A DNA stretch of 64,000 bases from Rugamonas rivuli. Its GTDB lineage: Bacteria; Pseudomonadota; Gammaproteobacteria; Burkholderiales; Burkholderiaceae_D. The stretch lies in NCBI RefSeq assembly GCF_009380165.1, contig NZ_WHUF01000002.1, forward strand, positions 1,054,001 through 1,118,000. Direction: 5' to 3'. The notes under the pieces were generated by a model. The model worked only from the letters and a program-made list of their open reading frames with translations, made no database searches and had not been told where the DNA came from. Made by a program: the position numbers and the translations under genes. How positions within the stretch are numbered: the stretch's first letter is position 1; each line of letters starts with the position of its first letter. Positions 51,137-60,855 of the stretch are shown piece by piece.

Positions 51137-52087
51137 TTAAGCCACCCGCTTGTACCAGGGCTGGTGCGGGAAGACCGGCTTGTAATGGCTGGCCAGGGGA
51201 TCGCCCGCTTCCAACGGACGGTCCAGCACCAGCAGGCCCGATTGCGCCAGGCTGTCGTCGAACAGCTGCAGCACGCGCTGGCGCAGCGCCGGCCCGAAGT
51301 CGGGCAGGGCGCGTCGGCCCACGATCATCTGGAATTCATTGAACGAAGCATCCGTCACCAGGTTGTACTGGGCCCAGGTGATGCGGCTGCGCAGTTGCGG
51401 CACCAACACCGCATGCAGGCCGTCGCCGCTGACTTCGAAATAATCGAGCAGCTTGCCGACGCCACCACTGCGCACATAGTTCGCCTGCAGCTCGCCCAGC
51501 CGCGCCATCGGCAGGCTGGCTGCCTGCGCCTCCGCCAGCAGCGCATCGCTGGAGACGGTGGCGTAGATCTCGGTGCGCGCGCCCAACTGCTCCTGTTCCA
51601 GCAGGATGGCCAGCGTCCACGCCTGCTGCGCGCCGGCGCAATCGGCCAGCCACACGCGCGGCAGCGCCGCCCCGTGCAGGCACACACCCAGCGACATGCG
51701 CAGCAGCGATACCTCGGAGGCGTCGTCGAACATCAGCGCCGGCTCCACCGACAGTTCGCGCAGCAGCGCGTTCCAGGCTTGCTGGTCGTGCAGCACCAGC
51801 GCCTGCATGGCCGAGATGGTGTCCACCGACTTCTGAGACATCGCCGCTTGCAGACGGCGCGACACCACGTCGCGCTGGTAGCCGCGGAAGTCGTAGCCGT
51901 AGACCTGGAACACGGCTTCCAGCAGCAGCTCCTGCTCCAGCTCCTCGACCGTGGACGGCGGCTGCCGGCGCGGCCCAGCGGCCGGCGGGGCATGCCGGTC
52001 CGGCGCTGCCACGGAGTCCGAACCGCCCGCATCCGCAGGCCGCAAGGCGGCACGCAGCGAGGCGAATAGCGAGTTCATGCCCGCCAT
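51137..52087 (-). CDS. CheR-like protein with degenerate methyltransferase motifs
   Basis: 316 residues. The fold order of CheR is kept: an N-terminal helical domain (VFQVYGYDFRGYQRDVVSRR) and then the core. The SAM site has decayed. Where CheR has ACSTGEEPYS this protein has ADCAGAQQAW (near residue 146), and the CRNV motif after motif IV is replaced (FNEFQMIVGRRALPD). It likely cannot methylate glutamates and may be a scaffold or sensor. Its start overlaps the kinase stop (TGATG, 52085-52089), so the two are co-translated. Confidence 0.82.
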   Translation of the reverse strand: MAGMNSLFASLRAALRPADAGGSDSVAAPDRHAPPAAGPRRQPPSTVEELEQELLLEAVFQVYGYDFRGYQRDVVSRRLQAAMSQKSVDTISAMQALVLHDQQAWNALLRELSVEPALMFDDASEVSLLRMSLGVCLHGAALPRVWLADCAGAQQAWTLAILLEQEQLGARTEIYATVSSDALLAEAQAASLPMARLGELQANYVRSGGVGKLLDYFEVSGDGLHAVLVPQLRSRITWAQYNLVTDASFNEFQMIVGRRALPDFGPALRQRVLQLFDDSLAQSGLLVLDRPLEAGDPLASHYKPVFPHQPWYKRVA

Positions 52088-55000
52088 CAGTGCAGCCACA
52101 CCCGCATCAGCGACAGCAACTGCGCCACGTCCACCGGCTTGGTGATGTAGTCCGACGCGCCGGCCGCGATACATTTGTCGCGGTCGCCCTTCATCGCCTT
52201 CGCCGTCAGCGTGATGATGGGCAGCGATTTGAATTTGGGGATGCGGCGGATCGCGCGCATGGTGTCGTAGCCGTCCATCTCCGGCATCATGATGTCCATC
52301 AGGACGATCTCGATGGTCGGATCTTTTTCCAGCACTTCGATGCCGTCGCGGCCGTTCTCGGCGAACGACACCTGCATCTGCTGGCGCTCCAGCAGCGACG
52401 ACAGCGCGAAGATGTTGCGCAGGTCATCATCGACGATCAGCACCTTGCGGCCCGCCAGGCCGCCGTCCGCCGCGTGGATCTCTTCCAGCATGCGGCGCTG
52501 CGCTTCCGGCAGGCTGGCCTGCGAGCGGTGCAGGAACAGGGCCGTTTCGTCCAGCAGGCGTTCCGGCGAGCGGGCGTCCTTGATGACGATGGTCTTGGCG
52601 TAGCGCTTCAGCTTAGCCACTTCCTTGCGGTTCAACTCCTTGGCGGTGTTGATCACGATAGGCAGGTCGCGCAGCGATTCGTCCTTGCCGATGATGTCGA
52701 GCAGGTCGAAGCCGCTGATGTCGGGCAGCGTCAGGTCCAGCACCATGCAGTCGAAGCGGGCTTCGCGCAGCGCGTCCAGCGCCGCCTGGCCGGTGTCGAC
52801 GGCGACGATGTGCAGGTCGGCGTCGCCGATCAGGGCGACGATGGCGTCGCGCTGCATCTGCTCGTCGTCCACCACCAGCAGGCTGCGCTTGCCGCCCAAC
52901 AGGAACTTCTGGATGCGGCTGAACTCTTCCTGCAGCGCGGCCTTGCTGACCGGTTTGTTCAGGTAGGAGATCGCGCCCAGGCGCAGCGCGCGTTCGCGCT
53001 CGCGCAGGCTGGACATCACGTGCACCGGAATGTGGCGGGTGCTCGGGTCGCGCTTCAGGCGGTCCAGCACCGTGAAGCCGTCGATGTCCGGCAGGTCGAG
53101 GTCGAGCAGGATGGCGGACGGCAGGTAGTCGCGCGCCAGGCTCAGGGCCGAATCGCCCTGCATGGTGACGATGCCCTTGAAGTTCTTCTCGCGAGCGAAG
53201 TCCAGCACGATCTTGGAGAAGCGCTCGTCGTCCTCGATGATCAGCACCGACGGATCGCCCGGCGCCACCAGGCCGCGGTCGTCGCTGCTGCCGTAATCGG
53301 CCATGTCGGCGTCGATATCGGTGATGGCGTTGCTGATGTCGTGGTCGGGCTGCGCCAGTTCGCTGTAGTGCGGCGGCGTGTACACCACCTGCGGCGCCGG
53401 CGACGGCAGGCGCACTTGCGGCTGGCGGCCCATGTCGTAGTTGATGAAGCCAGCGCGGTTATACGGCAGGAACAGCGTGAAGGTGGAGCCGTTGCCGACC
53501 GCCGATTCGACGCGGATCTCGCCGCCCAGCAGGCGTGCCAGCTCGCGCGAGATCGACAGGCCCAGGCCGGTGCCGCCGTATTTGCGGGCGGTGGAGCCGT
53601 CGGCCTGCTGGAACGCTTCGAAGATCAGCTGCAGCTTGTCGGCGGCGATGCCGACGCCGGTGTCGCAGACGGCGAAGGCCAGCACCGCGTCCGCATGCAG
53701 CAGGTTGGGGTGGTCGCTGGAGAAGCCGCTGCTGACCAGACTGATACTGAGCGAGACCTGGCCGTGCGTGGTGAACTTGAACGCGTTCGACAGCAGGTTT
53801 TTCAGCACCTGCTGCAGGCGCGTGGTGTCGGTCATCATCGCGGTCGGCAGGTTTTCCTTCAGCTCCACGGAGAAGCCCAGGTGCTTGGCCTCGGCCATGT
53901 GGCGGAAGGTGCGGTCGACGTAGTTGCGCAGGTTCTGGAAGCGGTACTCGGACACGTCCAGCGTGACGGTACCGGATTCGATCTTCGACAGGTCAAGAAT
54001 GTCGTTGATCAGCGTGAGCAAGTCGGAGCCGGAGCCGTGGATGGTCTTGGCGAATTCCACCTGCTTGCCGGACAGGTTGCCGTCCGGGTTGTCGCCCAGC
54101 TGCTGCGCCAGGATCAGCAGCGAATTCAAAGGCGTGCGCAGCTCGTGCGACATATTTGCCAGGAATTCGGATTTGTATTTGGAGGACAGCGCCAGCTGGG
54201 TGGCTTTCTCTTCCAGTGCCAGCTTGGCTTGCTCCACCTCGCGGTTTTTGCGTTCCACCTCGATGTTCTGCTCGGACAGCAGGCGGGCTTTTTCGGCCAG
54301 CTCCTGGTTGGTCTGTTGCAGTTCCTGCGCCAGCGATTGCGACTGCGTCAGCAGCGATTCGGTACGGCTGTTCGCCTCGATGGTGTTCAGCACCACGCCG
54401 ATCGATTCCATCAGCTGGTCGAGGAAGGAGAGGTGGGTTTCGGTGAAGCGGTCCAGCGAGGCGATCTCGATCACCGCCTTGACCTGCTGCTCGAACAGAA
54501 TCGGCAGCACGACGATGTTGGTCGGCGGCGCAGCGCCCAGGCCGGACGAGACGACGATGTAATCGCGCGGCACGTCGGTCAGCCAGATGCGGACTTTCTC
54601 CACCGCGCACTGGCCGACCAGGCCTTCGCCCGGCAGGAAGGAGGTGGGCAGCTTGCGGCTGGAACGGTAGCCGTAGCTGGCGATCATGCGCAGGCGGGCG
54701 TCGGATTCCTGCGAGTCCATCATGTAGAACACGCCGTGGTGGGCCGATACCAGCGGTGCCAGCTCGGACAGAATCAGCTTGGTCACAGCCTGCAAATCGC
54801 GCTGGCCTTGCAGCAGACGGGTGAAGCGTGCCAGGTTGGTCTTCAGCCAATCCTGCTGCGCGTTCTTCAGCGTGGTGTCCTTCAGGTTGCGGATCATCTC
54901 GTTGATGTTGTCCTTCAGGTAGGACACCTCGCCACGCGCTTCCACCTGAATGGAGCGGGACAAGTCGCCGCGTGTCACGGCGGTCGCCACCTCGGCAATC

Positions 55001-56991
55001 GCCCGCACCTGGTTGGTCAGGTTAGCCGCCAGCTGGTTGACGTTCTCGGTCAAGTCCTTCCACGTACCGGCCACGCCGGACACGTTGGCCTGGCCGCCCA
55101 GCTTACCCTCGGTACCCACTTCACGCGCCACCCGCGTCACCTCGGATGCAAAGGAGGACAGTTGGTCCACCATCACGTTGATGGTGTCTTTCAGTTCGAG
55201 AATCTCGCCCTTCACATCCACCGTGATTTTCTTGGACAAGTCGCCGCGCGCCACGGCGGTCGTCACCGCCGCGATGTTACGCACCTGGCCCGTCAAGTTG
55301 GACGCCATGAAGTTTACGTTATCGGTCAAGTCCTTCCAGGTGCCGCCGACGCCCGGCACGTATGCCTGTCCGCCCAGCTTACCCTCGGTACCCACCTCGC
55401 GCGCCACCCGCGTCACTTCCGACGCGAAGGAGGACAATTGGTCCACCATCACGTTGATGGTGTTTTTCAGTTCGAGAATCTCGCCCTTCACGTCCACCGT
55501 GATCTTTTTCGACAAGTCGCCGTTTGCCACGGCGGTGGTCACGTCGGCGATGTTACGCACCTGGCCGGTCAAGTTACCCGCCATCGAGTTCACGCCGTCG
55601 GTCAAGTCCTTCCATGTGCCGGCCACGCCGGGCACGTTGGCCTGGCCGCCCAGCTTACCCTCGGTACCCACTTCCCGCGCCACCCGCGTCACCTCGGAGG
55701 CGAAGGAGTTCAATTGGTCCACCATCACGTTGATGGTGTTTTTCAGTTCGAGAATCTCGCCCTTCACGTCCACCGTGATTTTCTTCGACAAGTCGCCGTT
55801 CGCCACGGCGGTGGTCACGTCGGCGATGTTACGTACCTGGCCGGTCAAGTTACCCGCCATCGAGTTCACCGAGTCGGTCAAGTCCTTCCAGGTGCCGGCC
55901 ACGCCTTTCACCTGCGCCTGTCCGCCCAGCTTACCCTCGGTACCCACTTCCCGCGCCACCCGCGTCACCTCGGAGGCGAAGGAGGACAGTTGGTCCACCA
56001 TCACGTTGATGGTGTTTTTCAGTTCGAGAATTTCGCCCTTCACGTCCACCGTGATCTTCTTGGACAAGTCGCCGTTCGCCACCGCCGTCGTCACCGCCGC
56101 GATGTTACGCACCTGGCCTGTCAGGTTGGACGCCATGAAGTTCACGTTGTCGGTCAAGTCCTTCCAGGTGCCGCCGACGCCCGGTACATAAGCCTGTCCG
56201 CCCAGCTTACCTTCCGTACCCACCTCACGCGCCACCCGCGTCACTTCCGACGCGAAGGAGCGCAGCTGGTCCACCATCACGTTGATGGTGTCTTTCAGTT
56301 GCAGGATCTCGCCGCGCACGTCCACCGTGATCTTCTTGGACAAGTCGCCGTTGGCCACCGCCGTCGTCACCTCGGCGATGTTACGCACCTGCGACGTCAA
56401 GTTACCCGCCATCGAGTTCACCGAGTCGGTCAAGTCCTTCCAGGTGCCGGCCACGCCTTTTACCTGCGCCTGGCCGCCCAGCTTACCCTCGGTACCCACC
56501 TCGCGCGCCACCCGTGTCACCTCTGAGGAGAACGACGACAGCTGTTCCACCATGGTGTTGGCAGTGGTTGCCGCCCGCAGGTACTGGCCTTTCAGCGGCA
56601 CGCCGTCCACCTCCAGCGCCATGGTCTGCGACAGGTCGCCTTTCGCCACGGCGCCGATCACGCGCGCCATCTCGGTGGTCGGCCGCACCAGATCGTCGAT
56701 CAGCGCATTGACGGCGCTGACGATGGTGGCCCAGCCGCCGGACATATTCGGTACCTGTGCGCGCTGCGTCAGCCGGCCTTCGCGGCCCACCACGCGGCTC
56801 ACGTCCGTCACCACCTGCACCATTTTTTCCTTGGTCTCGATGATGTCGTTCAGCGTGTCGGCGATCTTGCCCGCCATGCCGGTCCAGTCGGATGGCATAC
56901 GGGCGGTGAAGTCGCCTTTTTTCAGTGCCATCAGCGTAGCGAGCAGTCGCTTGGCGTCGATCTGCTCGCCCATGTCGGTCATGTCATTCAT
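52087..56991 (-). CDS. soluble hybrid histidine kinase with six HAMP-type repeats, GAF and three receivers
   Basis: 1634 residues without membrane segments. The N-terminus is a HAMP-like unit ([20 protein letters not shown]), then a second (~75-150), followed by six 92-residue repeats ([53 protein letters not shown]; residues ~137-690). Then come a GAF domain (~735-890), a coiled coil, HisKA with His near 949 ([12 protein letters not shown]), HATPase ([10 protein letters not shown] near 1112) and three receivers with Asp near 1298, 1417 and 1567. The layout resembles the fungal group III (Nik1) osmosensing kinases. It is in an operon with the REC-GGDEF-EAL protein upstream and the CheR-like protein downstream. 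Confidence 0.92.
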   Translation of the reverse strand: MNDMTDMGEQIDAKRLLATLMALKKGDFTARMPSDWTGMAGKIADTLNDIIETKEKMVQVVTDVSRVVGREGRLTQRAQVPNMSGGWATIVSAVNALIDDLVRPTTEMARVIGAVAKGDLSQTMALEVDGVPLKGQYLRAATTANTMVEQLSSFSSEVTRVAREVGTEGKLGGQAQVKGVAGTWKDLTDSVNSMAGNLTSQVRNIAEVTTAVANGDLSKKITVDVRGEILQLKDTINVMVDQLRSFASEVTRVAREVGTEGKLGGQAYVPGVGGTWKDLTDNVNFMASNLTGQVRNIAAVTTAVANGDLSKKITVDVKGEILELKNTINVMVDQLSSFASEVTRVAREVGTEGKLGGQAQVKGVAGTWKDLTDSVNSMAGNLTGQVRNIADVTTAVANGDLSKKITVDVKGEILELKNTINVMVDQLNSFASEVTRVAREVGTEGKLGGQANVPGVAGTWKDLTDGVNSMAGNLTGQVRNIADVTTAVANGDLSKKITVDVKGEILELKNTINVMVDQLSSFASEVTRVAREVGTEGKLGGQAYVPGVGGTWKDLTDNVNFMASNLTGQVRNIAAVTTAVARGDLSKKITVDVKGEILELKDTINVMVDQLSSFASEVTRVAREVGTEGKLGGQANVSGVAGTWKDLTENVNQLAANLTNQVRAIAEVATAVTRGDLSRSIQVEARGEVSYLKDNINEMIRNLKDTTLKNAQQDWLKTNLARFTRLLQGQRDLQAVTKLILSELAPLVSAHHGVFYMMDSQESDARLRMIASYGYRSSRKLPTSFLPGEGLVGQCAVEKVRIWLTDVPRDYIVVSSGLGAAPPTNIVVLPILFEQQVKAVIEIASLDRFTETHLSFLDQLMESIGVVLNTIEANSRTESLLTQSQSLAQELQQTNQELAEKARLLSEQNIEVERKNREVEQAKLALEEKATQLALSSKYKSEFLANMSHELRTPLNSLLILAQQLGDNPDGNLSGKQVEFAKTIHGSGSDLLTLINDILDLSKIESGTVTLDVSEYRFQNLRNYVDRTFRHMAEAKHLGFSVELKENLPTAMMTDTTRLQQVLKNLLSNAFKFTTHGQVSLSISLVSSGFSSDHPNLLHADAVLAFAVCDTGVGIAADKLQLIFEAFQQADGSTARKYGGTGLGLSISRELARLLGGEIRVESAVGNGSTFTLFLPYNRAGFINYDMGRQPQVRLPSPAPQVVYTPPHYSELAQPDHDISNAITDIDADMADYGSSDDRGLVAPGDPSVLIIEDDERFSKIVLDFAREKNFKGIVTMQGDSALSLARDYLPSAILLDLDLPDIDGFTVLDRLKRDPSTRHIPVHVMSSLRERERALRLGAISYLNKPVSKAALQEEFSRIQKFLLGGKRSLLVVDDEQMQRDAIVALIGDADLHIVAVDTGQAALDALREARFDCMVLDLTLPDISGFDLLDIIGKDESLRDLPIVINTAKELNRKEVAKLKRYAKTIVIKDARSPERLLDETALFLHRSQASLPEAQRRMLEEIHAADGGLAGRKVLIVDDDLRNIFALSSLLERQQMQVSFAENGRDGIEVLEKDPTIEIVLMDIMMPEMDGYDTMRAIRRIPKFKSLPIITLTAKAMKGDRDKCIAAGASDYITKPVDVAQLLSLMRVWLH
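54950..56580 (-). repeat. six tandem 276-bp repeats encoding the HAMP array
   Basis: The word ACCCTCGGTA (or one-base variants) recurs at 55105, 55381, 55657, 55933, 56209 and 56485, exactly 276 bp (92 codons) apart. Neighbouring copies are nearly identical at the DNA level, which signals recent duplication or gene conversion inside the coding sequence. Confidence 0.9.
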
Positions 56992-57009
56992 CGGCTTAGT
57001 CCTCGTTAT

Positions 57010-58923
57010 TTAGGAGGGATGGGATTCGGTGGTGGATGCTACCGGCTCGGCGCCGGCATGTTCGAGCAGGGCCGCTGCGGGCAGCGGCATGAAAAACAGT
57101 TCGCCCTGGCAGCTGTCGCAACCCAGCGCGCGCAGCGCGTTGAGCTGTTCGCGGCGGTCCACACCCAGCGCCACGACCTTCATGGACAGGGCGCGCGCCA
57201 GGTGGATGACGGCGGCGACGATGTCGCTGCCGCCTTCGTCGTTGCCGATGGACTGGATGAAGCTGCGGTCTATCTTCAGCACGTCGAGCTGCCAGCGCTT
57301 GCAGGCGGCCAGCGAGGAACGCGCGCTGCCGAAATCGTCCAGCGCCGCGAGCACGCCGCCGCTTTGCAATTGCTGCAGGAGCTGGGCCAGCGGTTCGGTC
57401 GCGCCCAGCAGCAGTTTTTCGTTCAGCTCCACGCCGATGCTGCCGGGCGCCAGGTGCTGTTTGCGGATCGCCGGCAGCAGCGTTTGCAGCAGGTCGGAGG
57501 TGAGCTGCGGTGTCGCCAGGTTGATCCAGATGCACAGCGGCGTGCCGTGGCGCGCGCCGGCGCCGGACGCCGCCACCCGCTGCCACAGCGCGGCCTGGGC
57601 GCAGGCTTGCGCGATCACCCAGGCGTCGATGCGGTCCAGCAGTCCGCGTTCCTGCACATGCGGCAGGAACGCGGACGCATCCAGCATGCCTTTGGCCGGA
57701 TGGTGCCAGTACAGCTGCGCCTCGGCGCCGGTCGTGCGGCCGGTGGCGATATCGACCTGCGGCTGGTAGCGCAGCTCCAGCTGGTCGGAGGCCAGCGCCT
57801 TGCGCAGCTCCAGCGTCCATTGTTCGCGTTCGCGCTCCCGCACGTTGAGCTCTTCGTGGAAGAACTGCACCGGTCCGGCGTCGTTCTGCTTGGCGTGGTA
57901 CATGGCGGTGTCGGCGTTCTTCATCAGCGCCTGGGCGTTGTTGCCGTCCTGCGGATAGATGGCGATGCCGATGCTGGCCGCCGTCTTCAGGCGATGGCTG
58001 CCGATGTCGAAGGGCAGGGCGCAGGCCAGTTCGATCTTGCGCGCCACGCGCGCGGCGTTGGCCGCCGCGGCCCGGCCTTCGATCAGCACGACGAATTCGT
58101 CGCCACCCAGCCGCGCCACCACGTCGGCCACGCGCACCGCCGCCGTCAGCCGCGCCGACACCTGGCGCAGCAGTTCGTCGCCGGCTTCGTGGCCGTAGCT
58201 GTCGTTGATCTGCTTGAACTTGTCGAGGTCGAGGAACAGCAGCGCGAAGCCGGCGCCGCTGCGGTCCGACGTGGCCACCGCGTGCTCCAGCTGCTGGATC
58301 AGCGCGCGGCGGTTGACCAGGTTGGTCAGCGCGTCGCGGGTGGACAGCTCGTGGGCGCGCAACTCGGCCTGCTTGCGGTCCTTGATTTCCTGTTCCAGCT
58401 CGCCGTTGATGCGCTCCAGGTCCTGCAGGCGCTGCACGCGCAAGTCCTGGTTCAGGCGGGCCAGCTGCTCGCTCTTTTTGCGCAGCAGGATATTCTTCTT
58501 CGTCATCTCGACGAACACCGCCACCTTGGCCTGCAGGATCTGCGGGATCACCGGCGTGAACAGATAATCCGCCGCGCCTTTCTGGTAGGCCTTGAGGCGG
58601 TTGATCTCGTCCGCGTAGTGCGCGGTGATGAAGATGATGGGCACGCCCGCCGAACGCGGATGCGAGTGGATGGCTTCGGCCGTCTCAAAGCCGTCCATGC
58701 CGGGCATGCTGACGTCGAGCAGGATGACGGCGAATTCGTGCAGCAGCACCTGGCGCAGCGCTTCCTTGCCGGAACCTGCCGTGATCAGCTCATAGACATG
58801 CTGGTCGGCAGCTTCGGACAGCAGACTCTCCAGTGCGTACAAGCTGGCTGGATCGTCGTTGACGAGGAGGACTTTTGGGATAGGCACGGCTGGCTGATCA
58901 GTTAAGGTATCGGACGGTCGCAC
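57010..58923 (-). CDS. response regulator with GGDEF and degenerate EAL domains
   Basis: About 637 residues. A receiver domain (~1-125; phospho-Asp near residue 70 in [11 protein letters not shown]) is followed by a coiled coil, a GGDEF domain with intact RLGGDEF (near 273), and an EAL-like domain (~390-620) whose key motifs have drifted. It has EAQLYW in place of EALLRW, and the second Glu motif is ALGVD in place of AEGVE. DDFG and KIDRSFI are kept. It should make c-di-GMP, and breakdown activity is doubtful. The start is uncertain: GTG 58923 is used, with TTG 58971 and a later GTG as alternatives. It is the first gene of the operon with the HAMP kinase, 18 bp away. Confidence 0.85.
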   Translation of the reverse strand: MRPSDTLTDQPAVPIPKVLLVNDDPASLYALESLLSEAADQHVYELITAGSGKEALRQVLLHEFAVILLDVSMPGMDGFETAEAIHSHPRSAGVPIIFITAHYADEINRLKAYQKGAADYLFTPVIPQILQAKVAVFVEMTKKNILLRKKSEQLARLNQDLRVQRLQDLERINGELEQEIKDRKQAELRAHELSTRDALTNLVNRRALIQQLEHAVATSDRSGAGFALLFLDLDKFKQINDSYGHEAGDELLRQVSARLTAAVRVADVVARLGGDEFVVLIEGRAAAANAARVARKIELACALPFDIGSHRLKTAASIGIAIYPQDGNNAQALMKNADTAMYHAKQNDAGPVQFFHEELNVREREREQWTLELRKALASDQLELRYQPQVDIATGRTTGAEAQLYWHHPAKGMLDASAFLPHVQERGLLDRIDAWVIAQACAQAALWQRVAASGAGARHGTPLCIWINLATPQLTSDLLQTLLPAIRKQHLAPGSIGVELNEKLLLGATEPLAQLLQQLQSGGVLAALDDFGSARSSLAACKRWQLDVLKIDRSFIQSIGNDEGGSDIVAAVIHLARALSMKVVALGVDRREQLNALRALGCDSCQGELFFMPLPAAALLEHAGAEPVASTTESHPS

Positions 58924-59056
58924 TGTGTATGGAAGGTAAAAGATACTCTGGAATATCCGGGAGTCAAGCAAAATTGCACTCGGCTACAAGATGCTGAAAC
59001 CCCTATTTTATCAATCTGACAATCGACATGTAGAATATTTTTTACGAGCAATAAGA

Positions 59057-60661
59057 TTATCGGAGTTCAATTTTCCGCAGCGCACGATTGCGCGGCTGCT
59101 GGCTGACCCAAATTGGCGCGCTCCACAGCATTTTTCCATCGTCCTGGGTGACGCGGACGTAGTAGAAATGCTCGCCGGCGGCGGGGGTGAGGACGGTGCG
59201 GGCCTTGCTACCGAGAGTGGCGACAGCGCCGTTACGCCCGGGCACGCCGTGGAAGACGGTGATGGCGGCGGCGCGGCGGCCGCCCTGGCTGAGGTAGCTG
59301 GCCCGCAGCGTCAGCCTGCCGCGATTGACGAAGCGTTCGCCCATCATGTGGCCGTTGGCGGTGAAGATGAGGCGGGAATTTTTATCCATCGTGGCAAATA
59401 CGCGACGCGCGCGCAGTGCGGCCAGCAGGCTGTCGCTGTCCAGCGCTGCGCCGCGCTCGACCAGCACGCCGGTGCGGTTGCTGTAGGAGGCGCCCCAGTT
59501 GGCGCAATGATTGTCCTGGTCGCTGCTGAAGGCCAGGTGGTAGCCGGCTTCCAGCAGCTGGTTGCAGGCGGCTTCGTAGGTGCTCAGGCGCGGCTCGGCC
59601 TCGTCGGTGCGGGCCGAAAAGGCGTTGCTGTTCATGACTTCGCACAGCAGCATGGCCTGGTCGCCGTCCGCGTTCCAGGCCAGCGGCTTGCCGCCGATGG
59701 CGAACTGGTCGCCCTGCGGATGGTTGAACTGGCCGACCCAGCCCCGTTCGCGCATCAGCCGGTACAGCGCGGCATAGTCGTTCCTGGGACTTTCCGTATC
59801 GGCCAGCAGTTCGCCCCGGGCGTTGCGTTCCCAGCCCAGCAGTTCGCCGCTGTTGAGGATGTTGAGGTGGCCGCCATGGTTGATGACGCCCCATTCCTGT
59901 CCATAGATGGCGAGGAAGCCGGGATGGTTCCGGTTCCACTCGTCCGCCGCTTGCAGGCCGCTGCGGTACAAGGCCGTGGCGGCGGCCGGATCGGCATCGC
60001 TGTTGGTGCCGTCCGAGCCGTCGTACATGTGGTTGTGCTCGGACGTCATCAGGAAGTCCAGCCCGTGTTGCCGGGCGTAGGCATAGGCGTCGGCCGGCCC
60101 CAGCGCGGCGCTCTGCGGCGCCTGCGCGCCGGTGCAATGATCGAGCGCGCCGCCGCCGTCGCTGTGATTGGTCTGGCTGTGCAGATTGCCCAGGTAGACG
60201 GTGTAGGGCGAGGCCTCCACCGGATCCGCCGCTTGCGGCGATGCGGCCGGGGCCGCCGGGAGGGCGCCGACCGCCACGCTCCAGTCCTGCTCGACTGCGG
60301 GACTGTCGCCGGCGCGGGCGCGCAGCCGCAGCCGGTAGATGCCTTGGCGCAGCGCCGGTGGTGCGTGCCAGCGTATCGCCACGTCAAGCTCCGGTGCTTC
60401 TTGCGGCTGGGTCCGGCGCCACGTGCGCAGCACGCGTCCGTTCGGCGCGAGCAAGTCCAGGCGCCAGCGCAGCGTCCCGCCCGGCTGCGCATCGGGCGTG
60501 GAAAAATGCAGCGTCAGCGTGCGCGTGCCGTCGGCGCCGGCGTGGAAGGGCGCCTCCAGCCAGGCCTCGAATTCGTGATGGTCAACAGTCGTCGCATAAC
60601 TGCTATCCGGCATGCAAATGATGCAGAAGGCAAATACCGTTATGATAGATACTGCGCGCAT
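59057..60661 (-). CDS. exported PHP-type metallohydrolase (CehA/McbA-like)
   Basis: 534 residues with a signal peptide (MRAVSIITVFAFCIICMPDS, then SYA). An N-terminal beta-sandwich (~30-130) precedes the PHP domain: YLGNLHSQTNHSDG (HxH metal site, near residue 160), MTSEHNHMYDGSDG (near 204), YGQEWGVINHGGHLNIL (near 254), FNHPQGDQ and AFSSDQDNH (near 375). CehA/McbA proteins hydrolyse esters such as carbamates, but the natural substrate is unknown. ATG 60661 was chosen for its GGAGG ribosome site, over a TTG at 60676. Confidence 0.87.
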   Translation of the reverse strand: MRAVSIITVFAFCIICMPDSSYATTVDHHEFEAWLEAPFHAGADGTRTLTLHFSTPDAQPGGTLRWRLDLLAPNGRVLRTWRRTQPQEAPELDVAIRWHAPPALRQGIYRLRLRARAGDSPAVEQDWSVAVGALPAAPAASPQAADPVEASPYTVYLGNLHSQTNHSDGGGALDHCTGAQAPQSAALGPADAYAYARQHGLDFLMTSEHNHMYDGSDGTNSDADPAAATALYRSGLQAADEWNRNHPGFLAIYGQEWGVINHGGHLNILNSGELLGWERNARGELLADTESPRNDYAALYRLMRERGWVGQFNHPQGDQFAIGGKPLAWNADGDQAMLLCEVMNSNAFSARTDEAEPRLSTYEAACNQLLEAGYHLAFSSDQDNHCANWGASYSNRTGVLVERGAALDSDSLLAALRARRVFATMDKNSRLIFTANGHMMGERFVNRGRLTLRASYLSQGGRRAAAITVFHGVPGRNGAVATLGSKARTVLTPAAGEHFYYVRVTQDDGKMLWSAPIWVSQQPRNRALRKIELR

Positions 60662-60855
60662 GATGGCCTCCGGCAATGCCGGTAGTTTCCGGCCTCATCA
60701 TTTAGAGCGCGCCTTGCTGCATATGGTTCCCTTGAATTTCGCGCGGCATCGTTGCGAAATCTCTCCAATTGTTTCACTGGTTCCGGGGCGGCATTAATAG
60801 TATGCTGCTGTGATGCAAAATTTTCCGCAAATATATCGACCTAAAGTGATGGCGA

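Noticed and set aside
52090-56526. A 1478-codon open frame on the plus strand opposite the HAMP kinase
   Set aside because: It is a GC-rich shadow of a clear kinase gene: a His/Gln/Arg-rich translation, repeated in step with the kinase repeats, with no domain or ribosome site.
54950-56580. CRISPR-like or transposon repeats
   Set aside because: The 276-bp units are in frame, contiguous and encode HAMP modules. There are no spacers, transposase or terminal inverted repeats.
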